A stretch of 6,334 nucleotides of DNA from an uncultured Collinsella sp. GTDB lineage: Bacteria; Actinomycetota; Coriobacteriia; Coriobacteriales; Coriobacteriaceae. Shown here in pieces: positions 1 through 4,736 of this stretch (position 1 is the first letter of the stretch; each line of letters opens with the position of its first letter). Both the position numbers and the translations under genes were made by a program. Location: assembly GCA_900757385.1 (NCBI GenBank), contig CAAENO010000144.1, positions 1 to 6,334 on the forward strand, written 5' to 3'. A model generated the notes under the pieces. The model saw nothing but the letters and a program-made list of their open reading frames with translations, made no database searches and was not told where the DNA came from.

Positions 1-99
1 CGGGATTTAGCCGAGTTCGCTCCACTTTTGCGCAAATCCTATAGCCGTGCGGCGAAAAATGGTGTACGCCACTTTCAGGACCGTCGATTGTCGTCCAAT
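1..99. other. Non-coding spacer with an imperfect palindrome
   Basis: This stretch lies beyond the stop of the gene remnant and is less GC-rich than the rest of the left arm. No frame looks coding. The segment around 54-76 is roughly palindromic, centred on TGGTGTACGCCA (60-71), which pairs with itself if G·T pairs are allowed. It could belong to a dispersed intergenic repeat, but one copy in one window cannot show this. Confidence 0.3.
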
Positions 100-267
100 C
101 TAGGCGACCTTTCCCAGCTTGTTCAAGAGCGCGCCCTCGACGACCGTGCGGAATCGTCTCACCTGCTCGTCCGTGGCGGCCCGCAGCGCCGGCGAGTTCG
201 AGAAAAAGGAGGTGGAAGAGAGCCGCTCGAAGGCGGCTCAGTACCTGTCAACGAAATCGGGGCAGAT
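100..267 (-). pseudogene. C-terminal remnant of an unidentified gene with an in-frame TGA
   Basis: On the minus strand the frame ending in TAG at 102-100 gives a 45-residue stretch with clear coding character: GC-rich third positions and a balanced, helix-like tail ending VVEGALLNKLGKVA. There is no ATG, GTG or TTG start at its upstream end. The stretch is bounded upstream by TGA at 240-238. Reading through that codon adds the plausible residues ICPDFVDRY before another TGA at 270-268, after which the frame enters the GC-rich hairpin region and loses coding character. The simplest reading is the tail of a gene truncated by the sequence now at about 275-804, with a later nonsense change, for example a Trp codon mutated to TGA. 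I do not recognise the family. A frameshifted intact gene is the alternative. Confidence 0.45.
220..239. repeat. Perfect 7-bp inverted repeat at the remnant's TGA
   Basis: GAGCCGC (220-226) and GCGGCTC (233-239) form a perfect stem with a 6-base loop. On the minus strand the stem begins within the in-frame TGA of the gene remnant. It may be a chance result of coding sequence, or a site linked to the breakpoint of the broken gene. Confidence 0.4.
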
Positions 268-314
268 TCAGACGAATCCCGAGGGGTGGGTCCGGCCGCA
301 CCTCCCACGGGGTG

Positions 315-355
315 CCGCGCCTCCCGGCGCGGTGCTCCGGGCCCGCAAGGGGCCC
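315..355. repeat. Two adjacent GC-only hairpins
   Basis: CCGCGCC (315-321) pairs with GGCGCGG (326-332) across a TCCC loop. GGGCCC (339-344) pairs with GGGCCC (350-355) across GCAAG. Both stems are perfect, lie seven bases apart, and begin the hairpin-rich block. No T-tract follows either one, so they are not obvious terminators. Confidence 0.5.
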
Positions 356-400
356 TGCGCCCGCTCGGCTTTTGCTCGGGCACGGCGGTCCGTCGCTTCT

Positions 401-449
401 GCCTCGCTCTCGCTGCGCGACCAGGAAACGCTCCCTCGGGGTCGCCTTC
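401..449. repeat. Imperfect direct repeat, copy A
   Basis: Matches 539-588. The downstream 24 bases (426-449, starting AAACGCTCCCTC) match copy B at 23 of 24 positions. The upstream part shares GCCTCG followed by CTCTCGCTGCG, with a 2-base indel. Copy spacing is about 139 bases. Confidence 0.7.
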
Positions 450-538
450 CCCGCTCGCTCTGCTCGCGCCGCCCGTGTCCCGCGAACGGCTGCATTCGAT
501 CGCTTGCTCATGGCCGCGATCATTCCGCCGTGTCGCGC

Positions 539-588
539 GCCTCGGGCTCTCGCTGCGGGCTTCCAAACGCTCCCTCAGGGTCGCCTTC
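539..588. repeat. Imperfect direct repeat, copy B
   Basis: Second copy of the unit at 401-449; its last 24 bases (565-588) differ from copy A by one base. It sits mostly inside a hairpin whose arms are GGGCTTCC (557-564) and GGAAGCCC (589-596), so the repeat core forms the loop. Copy A lacks this stem but has a weaker one of its own (GCGACC/GGTCGC). Confidence 0.7.
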
Positions 589-619
589 GGAAGCCCTCCG
601 CTCACCATCCCGATGGGCT

Positions 620-685
620 GGCAAGATATGCATTGCGGCGTACAAACCGTCGTTCCTACGGTTTGCCCGTCGCAATGATCTTGCC
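620..685. repeat. 66-base long stem-loop with about 26 paired bases
   Basis: Arms in order: GGCAAGAT (620-627) pairs with ATCTTGCC (678-685); a 3-base bulge ATG follows (628-630); CATTGCGGCG (631-640) pairs with CGTCGCAATG (668-677) with one G·T; a 2x2 internal loop follows (641-642 / 666-667); CAAACCGT (643-650) pairs with ACGGTTTG (658-665); the apical loop is CGTTCCT. This is far beyond chance and would fold on either strand as RNA or as single-stranded DNA. No T-tract follows, so it is not a standard terminator. Its mosaic of exact stem blocks separated by a defined bulge resembles a structured RNA or a folded recombination site. Confidence 0.75.
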
Positions 686-730
686 CTGCGCACGGCGCAG
701 GGGGAGGGCGAACCGCTCGCTACGGTTCGC
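684..730. repeat. Two further hairpins between the long stem-loop and the terminator
   Basis: CCCTGCGC (684-691) pairs perfectly with GCGCAGGG (695-702) across ACG. GCGAACCG (708-715) pairs perfectly with CGGTTCGC (723-730) across CTCGCTA. The second hairpin resembles the tip of the 620-685 stem-loop: both have an AACCG arm, a pyrimidine-rich loop ending in CTA or CCT, and a CGGTT arm. They may therefore be diverged copies of one unit. Confidence 0.65.
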
Positions 731-742
731 TCCCATCACAAA

Positions 743-776
743 GAGACCCCGACCGCGCATGGGCGGCCGGGGTCTC
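743..776 (-). terminator. Strong GC-rich hairpin, probable transcription terminator
   Basis: GAGACCCCGACCGC (743-756) pairs with GCGGCCGGGGTCTC (763-776) with a single mismatch and a 6-base loop. On the minus strand it follows the relaxase gene and is trailed by TCTTTG, a weak T-tract. It probably ends the mobC operon transcript, together with the abutting hairpin at 776-804. The poor U-tract lowers certainty. Confidence 0.55.
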
Positions 777-804
777 GAGGTTTCCGTCTGTCGCGGAAAC
801 CTCG
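776..804 (-). terminator. Perfect 11-bp hairpin abutting the relaxase stop codon
   Basis: CGAGGTTTCCG (776-786) and CGGAAACCTCG (794-804) are exact reverse complements around a 7-base loop. The stem touches the relaxase stop codon (807-805) and shares its outer base with the next hairpin. It may act as the first half of a tandem terminator or as an mRNA 3'-end stabilizer. No T-tract follows this stem. Confidence 0.5.
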
Positions 805-1740
805 CTAGTACATGTCCCTCGTGATGTAGTCCATCGTGCGGTACAACTGCACGCACAGCTTTATCGCGCGCATGACGCCATGGTAAGTGAAGCGAATCGT
901 GCGCCCGGTCCTGCGATGCACGACGTAGCCCAGCCGCGCCCCGTTCACCTTGCGCTCGCCGCCCAGCGACTTCGAGCGGAAGCGGTACTGGAGGTCGCCG
1001 TTCTTGGAGCGTTTGAGCATGATGCCGTCCTGTGCGAGGCGGTGCGAGAGCTCGGCCATGCGGTCAGGGCAGCCGGGCATGTGCCCGACCTCCTCGATGC
1101 GTTTGGCGACCGTGCGCCTCACGCGCTCGTTCTCGGAGCGCTCGGCCTGCCCCTTGCGGGCCATGTCGCGCTCCTCCGCGCCGGGCTGCCTGCCGTGCAC
1201 GCGGGAGTTCGCCTTTCCACGCTCAAGCTGCCTGAGCCCGTATTTCTCGTCAAGGGCGCGCACAGTCTCGGCGCGTGATTTCGCAGCAGCCCGCGCCGGA
1301 CCCTCGTTAAGGCGCAACCCGGTGGCGAGGTCGCTCCGATTTACGGCCACATGCGCGGAGAACCTGTCGGTGCCGTCGGCCCCGCAGTGCTCCCGATGCA
1401 GGACGACGAGGCATTCGTGGGTGCCGTACCGCGTCTGGATGTAATCGCGGGCGTAGTCCATGCAACGCTCCGGCGTCATCTTGCCGCCGTTGCAGCTGCA
1501 TTCGTCGGGATTGAAGTTGAGGGTGACATGCTGCATGTATGTGCAGCGCGCGCCTGCTTTGCCCGGCTCGTTGTGATGGAACTGCTCGCGAGTGGCGTGC
1601 ATCTCCTCGAACCACCTGCCCTCGTCGATGATGTTCTGGGTGTCGTGCGCCAGAACCTTCTCCCGGTTCCAGTCCAGATATGATCTGATGTTCCTCAAAT
1701 GGCGCTCGCTACAGACGGACACCTGCTTCACGGCCGTCAT
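805..1740 (-). CDS. MobA/VirD2-type relaxase (mobilization nuclease)
   Basis: A 311-residue protein that should nick oriT and stay covalently bound to the transferred strand. Start ATG at 1740-1738 is chosen because AAGGAGG (1750-1744) lies just upstream; the longer frame to 1773 overlaps the preceding gene and lacks such a site. Relaxase_MobA/VirD2 features: N-terminal Tyr21 in RSYLDWNREK, a likely nucleophile; QHVTLNFNPDE (70-80); and the motif region VVLHREHC...FSAHVAVNRSD (112-137), followed by TGLRLNEG. His71, His115, His118 and His130 are visible. The usual HxH of this family reads SAH here, so one metal-ligand His seems replaced by Ser128. The C-terminal third is basic and Arg-rich, consistent with DNA contact. 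At 311 residues it is short for a relaxase, with no helicase or primase domain. It is last in the mobC-coupling protein-relaxase operon. Family confidence is high; activity is less certain. Confidence 0.85.
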   Translation of the reverse strand: MTAVKQVSVCSERHLRNIRSYLDWNREKVLAHDTQNIIDEGRWFEEMHATREQFHHNEPGKAGARCTYMQHVTLNFNPDECSCNGGKMTPERCMDYARDYIQTRYGTHECLVVLHREHCGADGTDRFSAHVAVNRSDLATGLRLNEGPARAAAKSRAETVRALDEKYGLRQLERGKANSRVHGRQPGAEERDMARKGQAERSENERVRRTVAKRIEEVGHMPGCPDRMAELSHRLAQDGIMLKRSKNGDLQYRFRSKSLGGERKVNGARLGYVVHRRTGRTIRFTYHGVMRAIKLCVQLYRTMDYITRDMY

Positions 1741-1743
1741 TTT

Positions 1744-1750
1744 CCTCCTT
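1744..1750 (-). promoter_or_regulatory. Ribosome binding site of the relaxase
   Basis: AAGGAGG on the minus strand, three bases before ATG 1740. It sits in the 17-base gap after the coupling-protein stop and decides the relaxase start. Confidence 0.75.
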
Positions 1751-1757
1751 CCCGGGG

Positions 1758-3614
1758 TTATAGCGCGCCCCACTCGTCATCGTCGGCGGCGTCGGCGATT
1801 GCTTCGGGGAAGTCCGGGCACCATGTGCGGACGTCCGACACTCTGCCCGCACCGCGTCCGTCGAGCTTCTTCTGGTAGGCGAGGCGCTTCGCGGCGTCCT
1901 CATCCTCGGTGCCGAGCCCGAAGTGCGCCTTCGTGGGCGTCTTGGTGCAGTCGGTCAACGGCGCGCGGAATGCGCCCGCTCGGGATGCGGGTAGTCCGTT
2001 CATAGCCTGCTTCACCACGATGGCGCCTTCCCTGTCGGGCGCCATCTCGACCCACTCATGCGGTCGTATCACGTCGTCGGCGTGCTCGCTGTAGCTCGTG
2101 GTGCTCGATGAGGACGCGCCCCTGCTCGCGCTCGTGCCCATGGTGTGCCGGGTCGTTTTCCCGACAAGCTCGCTCGCGTAGCGCCTGTCCTCCTCCTCGC
2201 CCAACTTGAGGAAGACCTTCACGGAGCAGTTGGCAAGGATCTTGCGGCGGCCGTCGCGCTCGCCGTATTTATTGAGCTGCGAGATGTTCTGCACGCTGCC
2301 GCACCAGCTCAGGCCATACGAGCGGCCGAGGGAGAGCAGGGCGGGGAGGCACTTGACCGCGCCGAGGTTGCCCCACTCGTCGCCGAGGATGGTGAGCCTC
2401 CTCGGGACCTTTCCGCCGTTGGAGTCGGCTATGGCGTACACGGCCTTGTAGAGCTGGTCGAAGAGCACCTCGAACAGCCGATTGTAGGGGCTTCCCTCGT
2501 CCATCACGTGGAGGAACAGCGCGGTCTTTTCGGTCAGGACGCGGCGCGCGTCGATGTCGTCCCCAGAGGTGAGCCATGCGATGGGACCAGAGGCGTAGAT
2601 GCGCAGGTTGACCTTGAGCGTGGACAGCACGCTACGCATCTCGTTGCCCCCGCTGCTCAGGAACTGGGAGCCGAAGATGCGTGACGGGTGGTCGTGGGGC
2701 AGCGAGCGCAGCAGAGCCTTGAGCGGGGCTGCGGGGTCGGCCCCCTCGGCCTCGGTGCCCTCGTTGATCACCCTGCACACGGTCGCCATGTTGCGGCAGC
2801 AGTCCGGGCAGTCGGGGCTGGTGGAGACGTAGTAGGCGACGGAGGAGAAGAGGCCCCTGGCCGAGTTCACCCAGTGGGAGCCCTGCCCCTCGCGCTCGGC
2901 GGGTACTATCGCCGAGGCCAGGTCCTCCGCCGCCTGCTCGGCGGCTGGCGAATCCCCTTGGCCCGCAAGCTCGACGATGAGCTTGAGCGGGTTGAAGCGA
3001 GAGCTGCGCGAGGGGTGTTGTGTGTCGAGGAGCAGGACATCGTAGCCGCGCGCCTCGATGGCATCGCCACACAGCTCGATGAGCTCCGACTTCACGTCCG
3101 AGACCACTACGTTCTCGGCGCTTTCGCCGAAGGTGAGCAGGTCGAGGCTCGGGATGTTCTGAAACCTTGTCTTGCCAGACCCGGTCTGTCCGATGCAGAT
3201 GACATGTCGGTCGGGCTCAAAGAGGTACAGACCTCGCGAGAAGCCGTAGACGTAGCCGTGGCCCTTCGGCTCGCTCTTGCCGTCCCATGTCATGGAGCCC
3301 TTGATGACCTCGCGGCCCTCCTTAACGCGGGCGTTTCCCAAGACGCCGCCGTCTTCGGCGCGGCCCTTGGCACTTTCGGTCGCGAAGAAGAGCAGGGAGA
3401 TGGGGAAGAGTAATGCAAGGATGGCGATGGTGCCGGCCGGGTGAGCAGCGAAACCGCCTGATAGCCACCAGTCGGGAACGGCGGTGAGATCGAAAGCGGG
3501 GATGACGGTGACACCGTCTCCGTTCAGCAGACATTCCGCTGGCCGGGCAAGCGCGGGACAGCAAAACGCTCCGAGTGCCAGAGCGCTGATGAGGGAGGGG
3601 GTAAGGATTTCCAT
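1758..3614 (-). CDS. VirD4/TraG-type type IV coupling protein
   Basis: A 618-residue membrane ATPase that recruits the relaxosome and drives the relaxase-DNA complex into the mating channel. Start ATG 3614-3612 is chosen because AGGGGGA lies just upstream and the next hydrophobic segment follows directly; the frame extends further upstream only as an overlap with mobC. Two N-terminal membrane segments are visible (about 5-24 and 58-78) around a short extracytoplasmic loop, the VirD4 arrangement. Walker A is GQTGSGKT (142-149). SDVKSEL (172-178), RFNPL (206-210) and SHWVNSA (246-252) are further family landmarks. Walker B with the TraG signature is LTILGDEWGNLG (407-418). A Ser/Thr-rich stretch (about 494-507) precedes the C-terminal region, as in Gram-positive VirD4 proteins. 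A Cys cluster (Cys269, 272, 273, 280) in the insertion domain is notable. The C-terminus is acidic (EDEDAA; ADDDEWGAL), often the relaxosome-facing part. Length is normal and the gene looks intact. Confidence 0.92.
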   Translation of the reverse strand: MEILTPSLISALALGAFCCPALARPAECLLNGDGVTVIPAFDLTAVPDWWLSGGFAAHPAGTIAILALLFPISLLFFATESAKGRAEDGGVLGNARVKEGREVIKGSMTWDGKSEPKGHGYVYGFSRGLYLFEPDRHVICIGQTGSGKTRFQNIPSLDLLTFGESAENVVVSDVKSELIELCGDAIEARGYDVLLLDTQHPSRSSRFNPLKLIVELAGQGDSPAAEQAAEDLASAIVPAEREGQGSHWVNSARGLFSSVAYYVSTSPDCPDCCRNMATVCRVINEGTEAEGADPAAPLKALLRSLPHDHPSRIFGSQFLSSGGNEMRSVLSTLKVNLRIYASGPIAWLTSGDDIDARRVLTEKTALFLHVMDEGSPYNRLFEVLFDQLYKAVYAIADSNGGKVPRRLTILGDEWGNLGAVKCLPALLSLGRSYGLSWCGSVQNISQLNKYGERDGRRKILANCSVKVFLKLGEEEDRRYASELVGKTTRHTMGTSASRGASSSSTTSYSEHADDVIRPHEWVEMAPDREGAIVVKQAMNGLPASRAGAFRAPLTDCTKTPTKAHFGLGTEDEDAAKRLAYQKKLDGRGAGRVSDVRTWCPDFPEAIADAADDDEWGAL

Positions 3615-3622
3615 TGCTCCCC

Positions 3623-4012
3623 CTAACTGCGCACTGCGGCGATAAGCGCGCAGATGTTGTCCGCGGCTGCGGAGACACGGCGCACCGCGCGGTCGGTATT
3701 GGCTGCGGAGTCCTCGTCTGCCCCGAAGGTATTGAGCGCGCGAGCGCATTGGTTCAAGTTCGACCCGGCGTGCTTCAAATCCGCGAACGCCTTGCGAAGT
3801 TCAGCGATGTCGAGGTCCGCCGTTGGCCGTGCCTCTTGATCTCCCAGCGTCTTCATGCGGGTGTAGGCGGAAATGCTCATGCCCGCCTTGCATGCGCGCG
3901 AGCGAATGCGGGTGAGCTCGTTCTCGGTGACGCGGACGTAGATTCGCCTGCGGCGTCCGATTGCGTTGCGGTGCTCGCCGCCTTCTTGGGTGTTGTTCGT
4001 CTTGTCGTTCAT
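3623..4012 (-). CDS. mobC: MobC-family relaxosome accessory protein
   Basis: A 129-residue DNA-binding protein expected to bind near oriT and help open it for the relaxase. ATG 4012-4010 is chosen: AAGGA lies eight bases upstream, whereas the longer frame starting at 4120 has no ribosome site and would read through the repeat block and the predicted promoter. Residues 19-57 (RRRRIYVRVTENEL ... SAYTRM) look like a ribbon-helix-helix domain with a basic entry strand. Residues 70-97 hold the MobC helix with the diagnostic GSNLNQCARALN (83-94). The tail is Ala-rich and helical. The stop codon TAG overlaps the Shine-Dalgarno of the coupling gene, with eight bases between stop and ATG, so translation is probably coupled. 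As first gene of the operon, behind a promoter with iterated sites, it may autoregulate; that is inference. Confidence 0.85.
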   Translation of the reverse strand: MNDKTNNTQEGGEHRNAIGRRRRIYVRVTENELTRIRSRACKAGMSISAYTRMKTLGDQEARPTADLDIAELRKAFADLKHAGSNLNQCARALNTFGADEDSAANTDRAVRRVSAAADNICALIAAVRS

Positions 4013-4033
4013 GGGAGTAATCCTTACGTCAGT

Positions 4034-4065
4034 TGTGGCAGAGCCTGTGGCAGGATTTGTGGCAG
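4034..4065. repeat. Three TGTGGCAG direct repeats with a 12-base period
   Basis: Identical 8-base copies start at 4034, 4046 and 4058, each separated by four non-conserved bases. The period is one helical turn and a bit, so protein would be bound in near-aligned positions. They lie in the mobC leader, 120-150 bases from the tRNA attachment core. They could be MobC/relaxosome binding sites (part of oriT), operator sites for mobC, or arm-type sites of the integrase. Confidence 0.75.
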
Positions 4066-4096
4066 CAGGTCCGCTCCCACGGACTACCACAGGCTC
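4041..4096. repeat. Inverted repeat around the mobC leader, candidate oriT
   Basis: GAGCCTGTGGCAG (4041-4053) recurs inverted as CTACCACAGGCTC (4084-4096) with one mismatch. Nested inside, GTCCG (4069-4073) pairs with CGGAC (4080-4084) across CTCCCA. Nested inverted repeats directly upstream of mobC are a common layout for mobilizable-element oriT regions. The nic site cannot be named from sequence alone. Confidence 0.5.
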
Positions 4097-4118
4097 CCTA
4101 GAATTACTTCCCGTTGCC

Positions 4119-4146
4119 ATTTTACGAGGTAGATACCCCTAATCAA
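4119..4146 (-). promoter_or_regulatory. Candidate promoter of the mobC operon
   Basis: On the minus strand TTGATT (4146-4141) and TAAAAT (4124-4119) are spaced by 16 bases and match the -35 and -10 consensus at 4 and 5 of 6 positions. Transcription would start near 4112 and run through the TGTGGCAG repeats into mobC. It lies between those repeats and the attachment core, so the whole operon is driven from the element's end inward. Confidence 0.5.
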
Positions 4147-4183
4147 CTCTCATGCGTTTACATGGCCTACGTAGAAAATGCCC

Positions 4184-4228
4184 CTCATAACCCGGAGGTC
4201 GTAGGTTCAAATCCTGCCCCCGCGACCA
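4184..4228 (+). other. attR-like site: 3' half of an initiator-like tRNA-Met (CAT)
   Basis: Starts in an anticodon loop CTCATAA (4184-4190, anticodon CAT 4186-4188), followed by the 3' anticodon stem CCCGG, variable loop AGGTC, a paired T-arm (GTAGG 4201-4205 with CCTGC 4213-4217, loop TTCAAAT), acceptor strand CCCCGCG (4218-4224), A73 and encoded CCA (4226-4228). CTCATAACCC with three consecutive C's is typical of initiator tRNA-fMet. There is no 5' half: the five bases before the loop (TGCCC) do not pair with CCCGG, and no CGCGGGG occurs in the preceding 70 bases. It is thus a displaced 3' fragment, and the functional tRNA should lie at the other end of the element. Position 72 reads G, where many bacterial initiators have A or T. 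Confidence 0.85.
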
Positions 4229-4237
4229 AGAACTTGC

Positions 4238-4267
4238 AGCTCGTCGGCCTAGCCGGCGAGCTTTTTT
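4238..4267 (+). terminator. Rho-independent terminator of the original tRNA gene
   Basis: AGCTCGTCGGC (4238-4248) pairs with GCCGGCGAGCT (4252-4262) with one G·T pair and a CTA loop, then six T's (4262-4267). It lies ten bases after CCA, where the terminator of the intact tRNA gene would be, and marks the start of chromosomal sequence. Confidence 0.85.
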
Positions 4268-4313
4268 GTTATCTGACGACCATGTTTTCGGCACGGTTTT
4301 CAACCTCTCAAAC

Positions 4314-4376
4314 AAAATCTCGATCTGTAACGCGTAGACCCGATTTGGACGGCTAGATGTTTCAGATCGAGATTTT
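4314..4376. repeat. Palindromic intergenic repeat, unit 1
   Basis: The 18-base arms AAAATCTCGATCTGTAAC (4314-4331) and 4359-4376 are reverse complements at 17 of 18 positions, with a 27-base centre. The arms share the core ATCTGTAAC with unit 2, so this is a repeat family rather than an isolated terminator. Both flanks lack a gene. Confidence 0.7.
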
Positions 4377-4392
4377 CCGGCAGCCGGCCCCC

Positions 4393-4460
4393 GTTTGTCT
4401 AAATCTGTAACACGAGGGATGGATTTTGCCGAGTAACTGTTACAGATTGAGATTTTCTGC
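4393..4460. repeat. Palindromic intergenic repeat, unit 2
   Basis: AATCTGTAACA (4402-4412) and TGTTACAGATT (4438-4448) are perfect reverse complements, and 14 of 15 positions match if extended outward. The left arm is preceded by GTTTGTCT and the right is followed by GAGATTTTC. The same left-arm motif GTTTGTCT-ATCTG recurs at 4475-4489, suggesting a third, truncated unit. Confidence 0.65.
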
Positions 4461-4474
4461 CGGGACGGTTTTGG

Positions 4475-4489
4475 TTTGTCTCGATCTGC
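4475..4489. repeat. Partial third unit of the ATCTG repeat
   Basis: GTTTGTCTCGATCTG differs from the start of unit 2 (4393-4407) at two positions only. No matching right arm follows; coding-like sequence of a membrane protein starts directly after it, so this may be where the repeat cut into that gene. Confidence 0.5.
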
Positions 4490-4495
4490 TCCAAT

Positions 4496-4720
4496 GTGCC
4501 CTGCGTCTTTATGGGTCTTGCCACGTCGTTCTTCACGTTTATGCTGCAGCAGCCGATCAACTTTGGCCACCTCTTCGCATTCTGGGCCTTTGGAATCGCG
4601 CTCGCGGTTTGCCTGGTTATGTCGGGAACGCTCGTGTGCTCGGCAATCTTTGGAAAAGAGCGCGCTATTCAGGCGCTTACGCCGCTCGATGTGCTCGGGG
4701 CGCAGCAGAACCATAAATAA
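4496..4720 (+). pseudogene. Orphan C-terminal fragment of a membrane protein
   Basis: The frame is open from 4451 and ends at TAA (4718-4720). It encodes up to 74 residues from GTG 4496, or 69 from ATG 4511. Neither start has a ribosome binding site. The sequence is hydrophobic: about residues 4-18 (VFMGLATSFFTFMLQ) and 25-52 (LFAFWAFGIALAVCLVMSG and on), then a short polar tail GKERAIQALTPLDVLG. This looks like the last two membrane helices and cytoplasmic tail of a larger permease-like protein whose front is missing. It begins where the ATCTG repeats end, which points to truncation by repeat or element activity. A genuine small two-helix membrane protein is possible but less likely without a start signal. 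Family not recognised. Confidence 0.45.
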
Positions 4721-4736
4721 GAAAACTCGATTATCA

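Larger units (their letters stand above)
275..804. other. Hairpin-dense GC-rich non-coding region
   Basis: About 530 bases between the gene remnant and the relaxase stop hold no convincing gene. All six reading frames are open across at least 312-495. The hypothetical proteins are Arg/Pro/Ser/Ala-rich and low in complexity, as expected from GC-rich repeats. The region is instead rich in inverted repeats: 315-332, 339-355, 557-596, 620-685, 684-702, 708-730, 743-776 and 776-804. It also has an imperfect direct repeat (401-449 and 539-588). This suggests a structured nucleic-acid element (RNA, recombination site or decayed repeat array). Its role is unknown. Confidence 0.55.
1..4228. mobile_element. 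End of an integrative conjugative or mobilizable element
   Basis: The stretch holds a mobC, coupling-protein and relaxase operon and ends at an isolated 3' half of a tRNA gene. That is the usual structure of an element integrated into a tRNA 3' end. The right boundary is therefore placed at the tRNA fragment (core 4184-4228). The left boundary is outside the window, and 1 is only the window edge. Neither an integrase nor type IV secretion channel genes are visible, so it cannot be decided whether this is a self-transmissible ICE or an element mobilized in trans. Carrying its own VirD4-type ATPase favours an ICE or an IME with its own coupling protein. The boundary at the tRNA is well supported; the element class is inference. 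Confidence 0.75.

Noticed and set aside
220..240. Selenocysteine insertion at the TGA of the gene remnant
   Set aside because: A hairpin does start at the TGA, but the loop is far closer to the codon than in known bacterial SECIS elements, a second in-frame TGA lies upstream, and the sequence resembles no selenoprotein.
159..608. Minus-strand frame of 149 codons
   Set aside because: Same low-complexity composition; its downstream end overlaps the better-supported gene remnant in a different frame.
708..730. Group II intron domain V
   Set aside because: The AACCG...TACGGTTC outline is similar, but the stem is far too short, the catalytic triad and GAAA-type tip are absent, and no reverse transcriptase is present.
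28..824. Three overlapping plus-strand frames in the left arm
   Set aside because: All are Arg/Pro/Ser-rich and low in complexity, lie in a region open in all six frames, and lack ribosome sites; they reflect GC-rich repeats.
3615..3749. N-terminal extension of the coupling protein
   Set aside because: The extra 45 residues are Arg-rich antisense-like sequence overlapping mobC in another frame, without a ribosome site; ATG 3614 has one and leads straight into the first membrane segment.
4034..4065. CRISPR array
   Set aside because: Repeats are 8 bases with 4-base spacers, far outside CRISPR dimensions, and no cas gene is present.
4145..4228. Complete functional tRNA-Met gene
   Set aside because: No 5' acceptor strand, D-arm or 5' anticodon stem can be formed from the upstream sequence; only the 3' half is present.
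4114..4356. Plus-strand open frame across the tRNA fragment
   Set aside because: It is a forward translation of tRNA and terminator sequence (VVGSNPAPATK), not a protein; it has no start signal.
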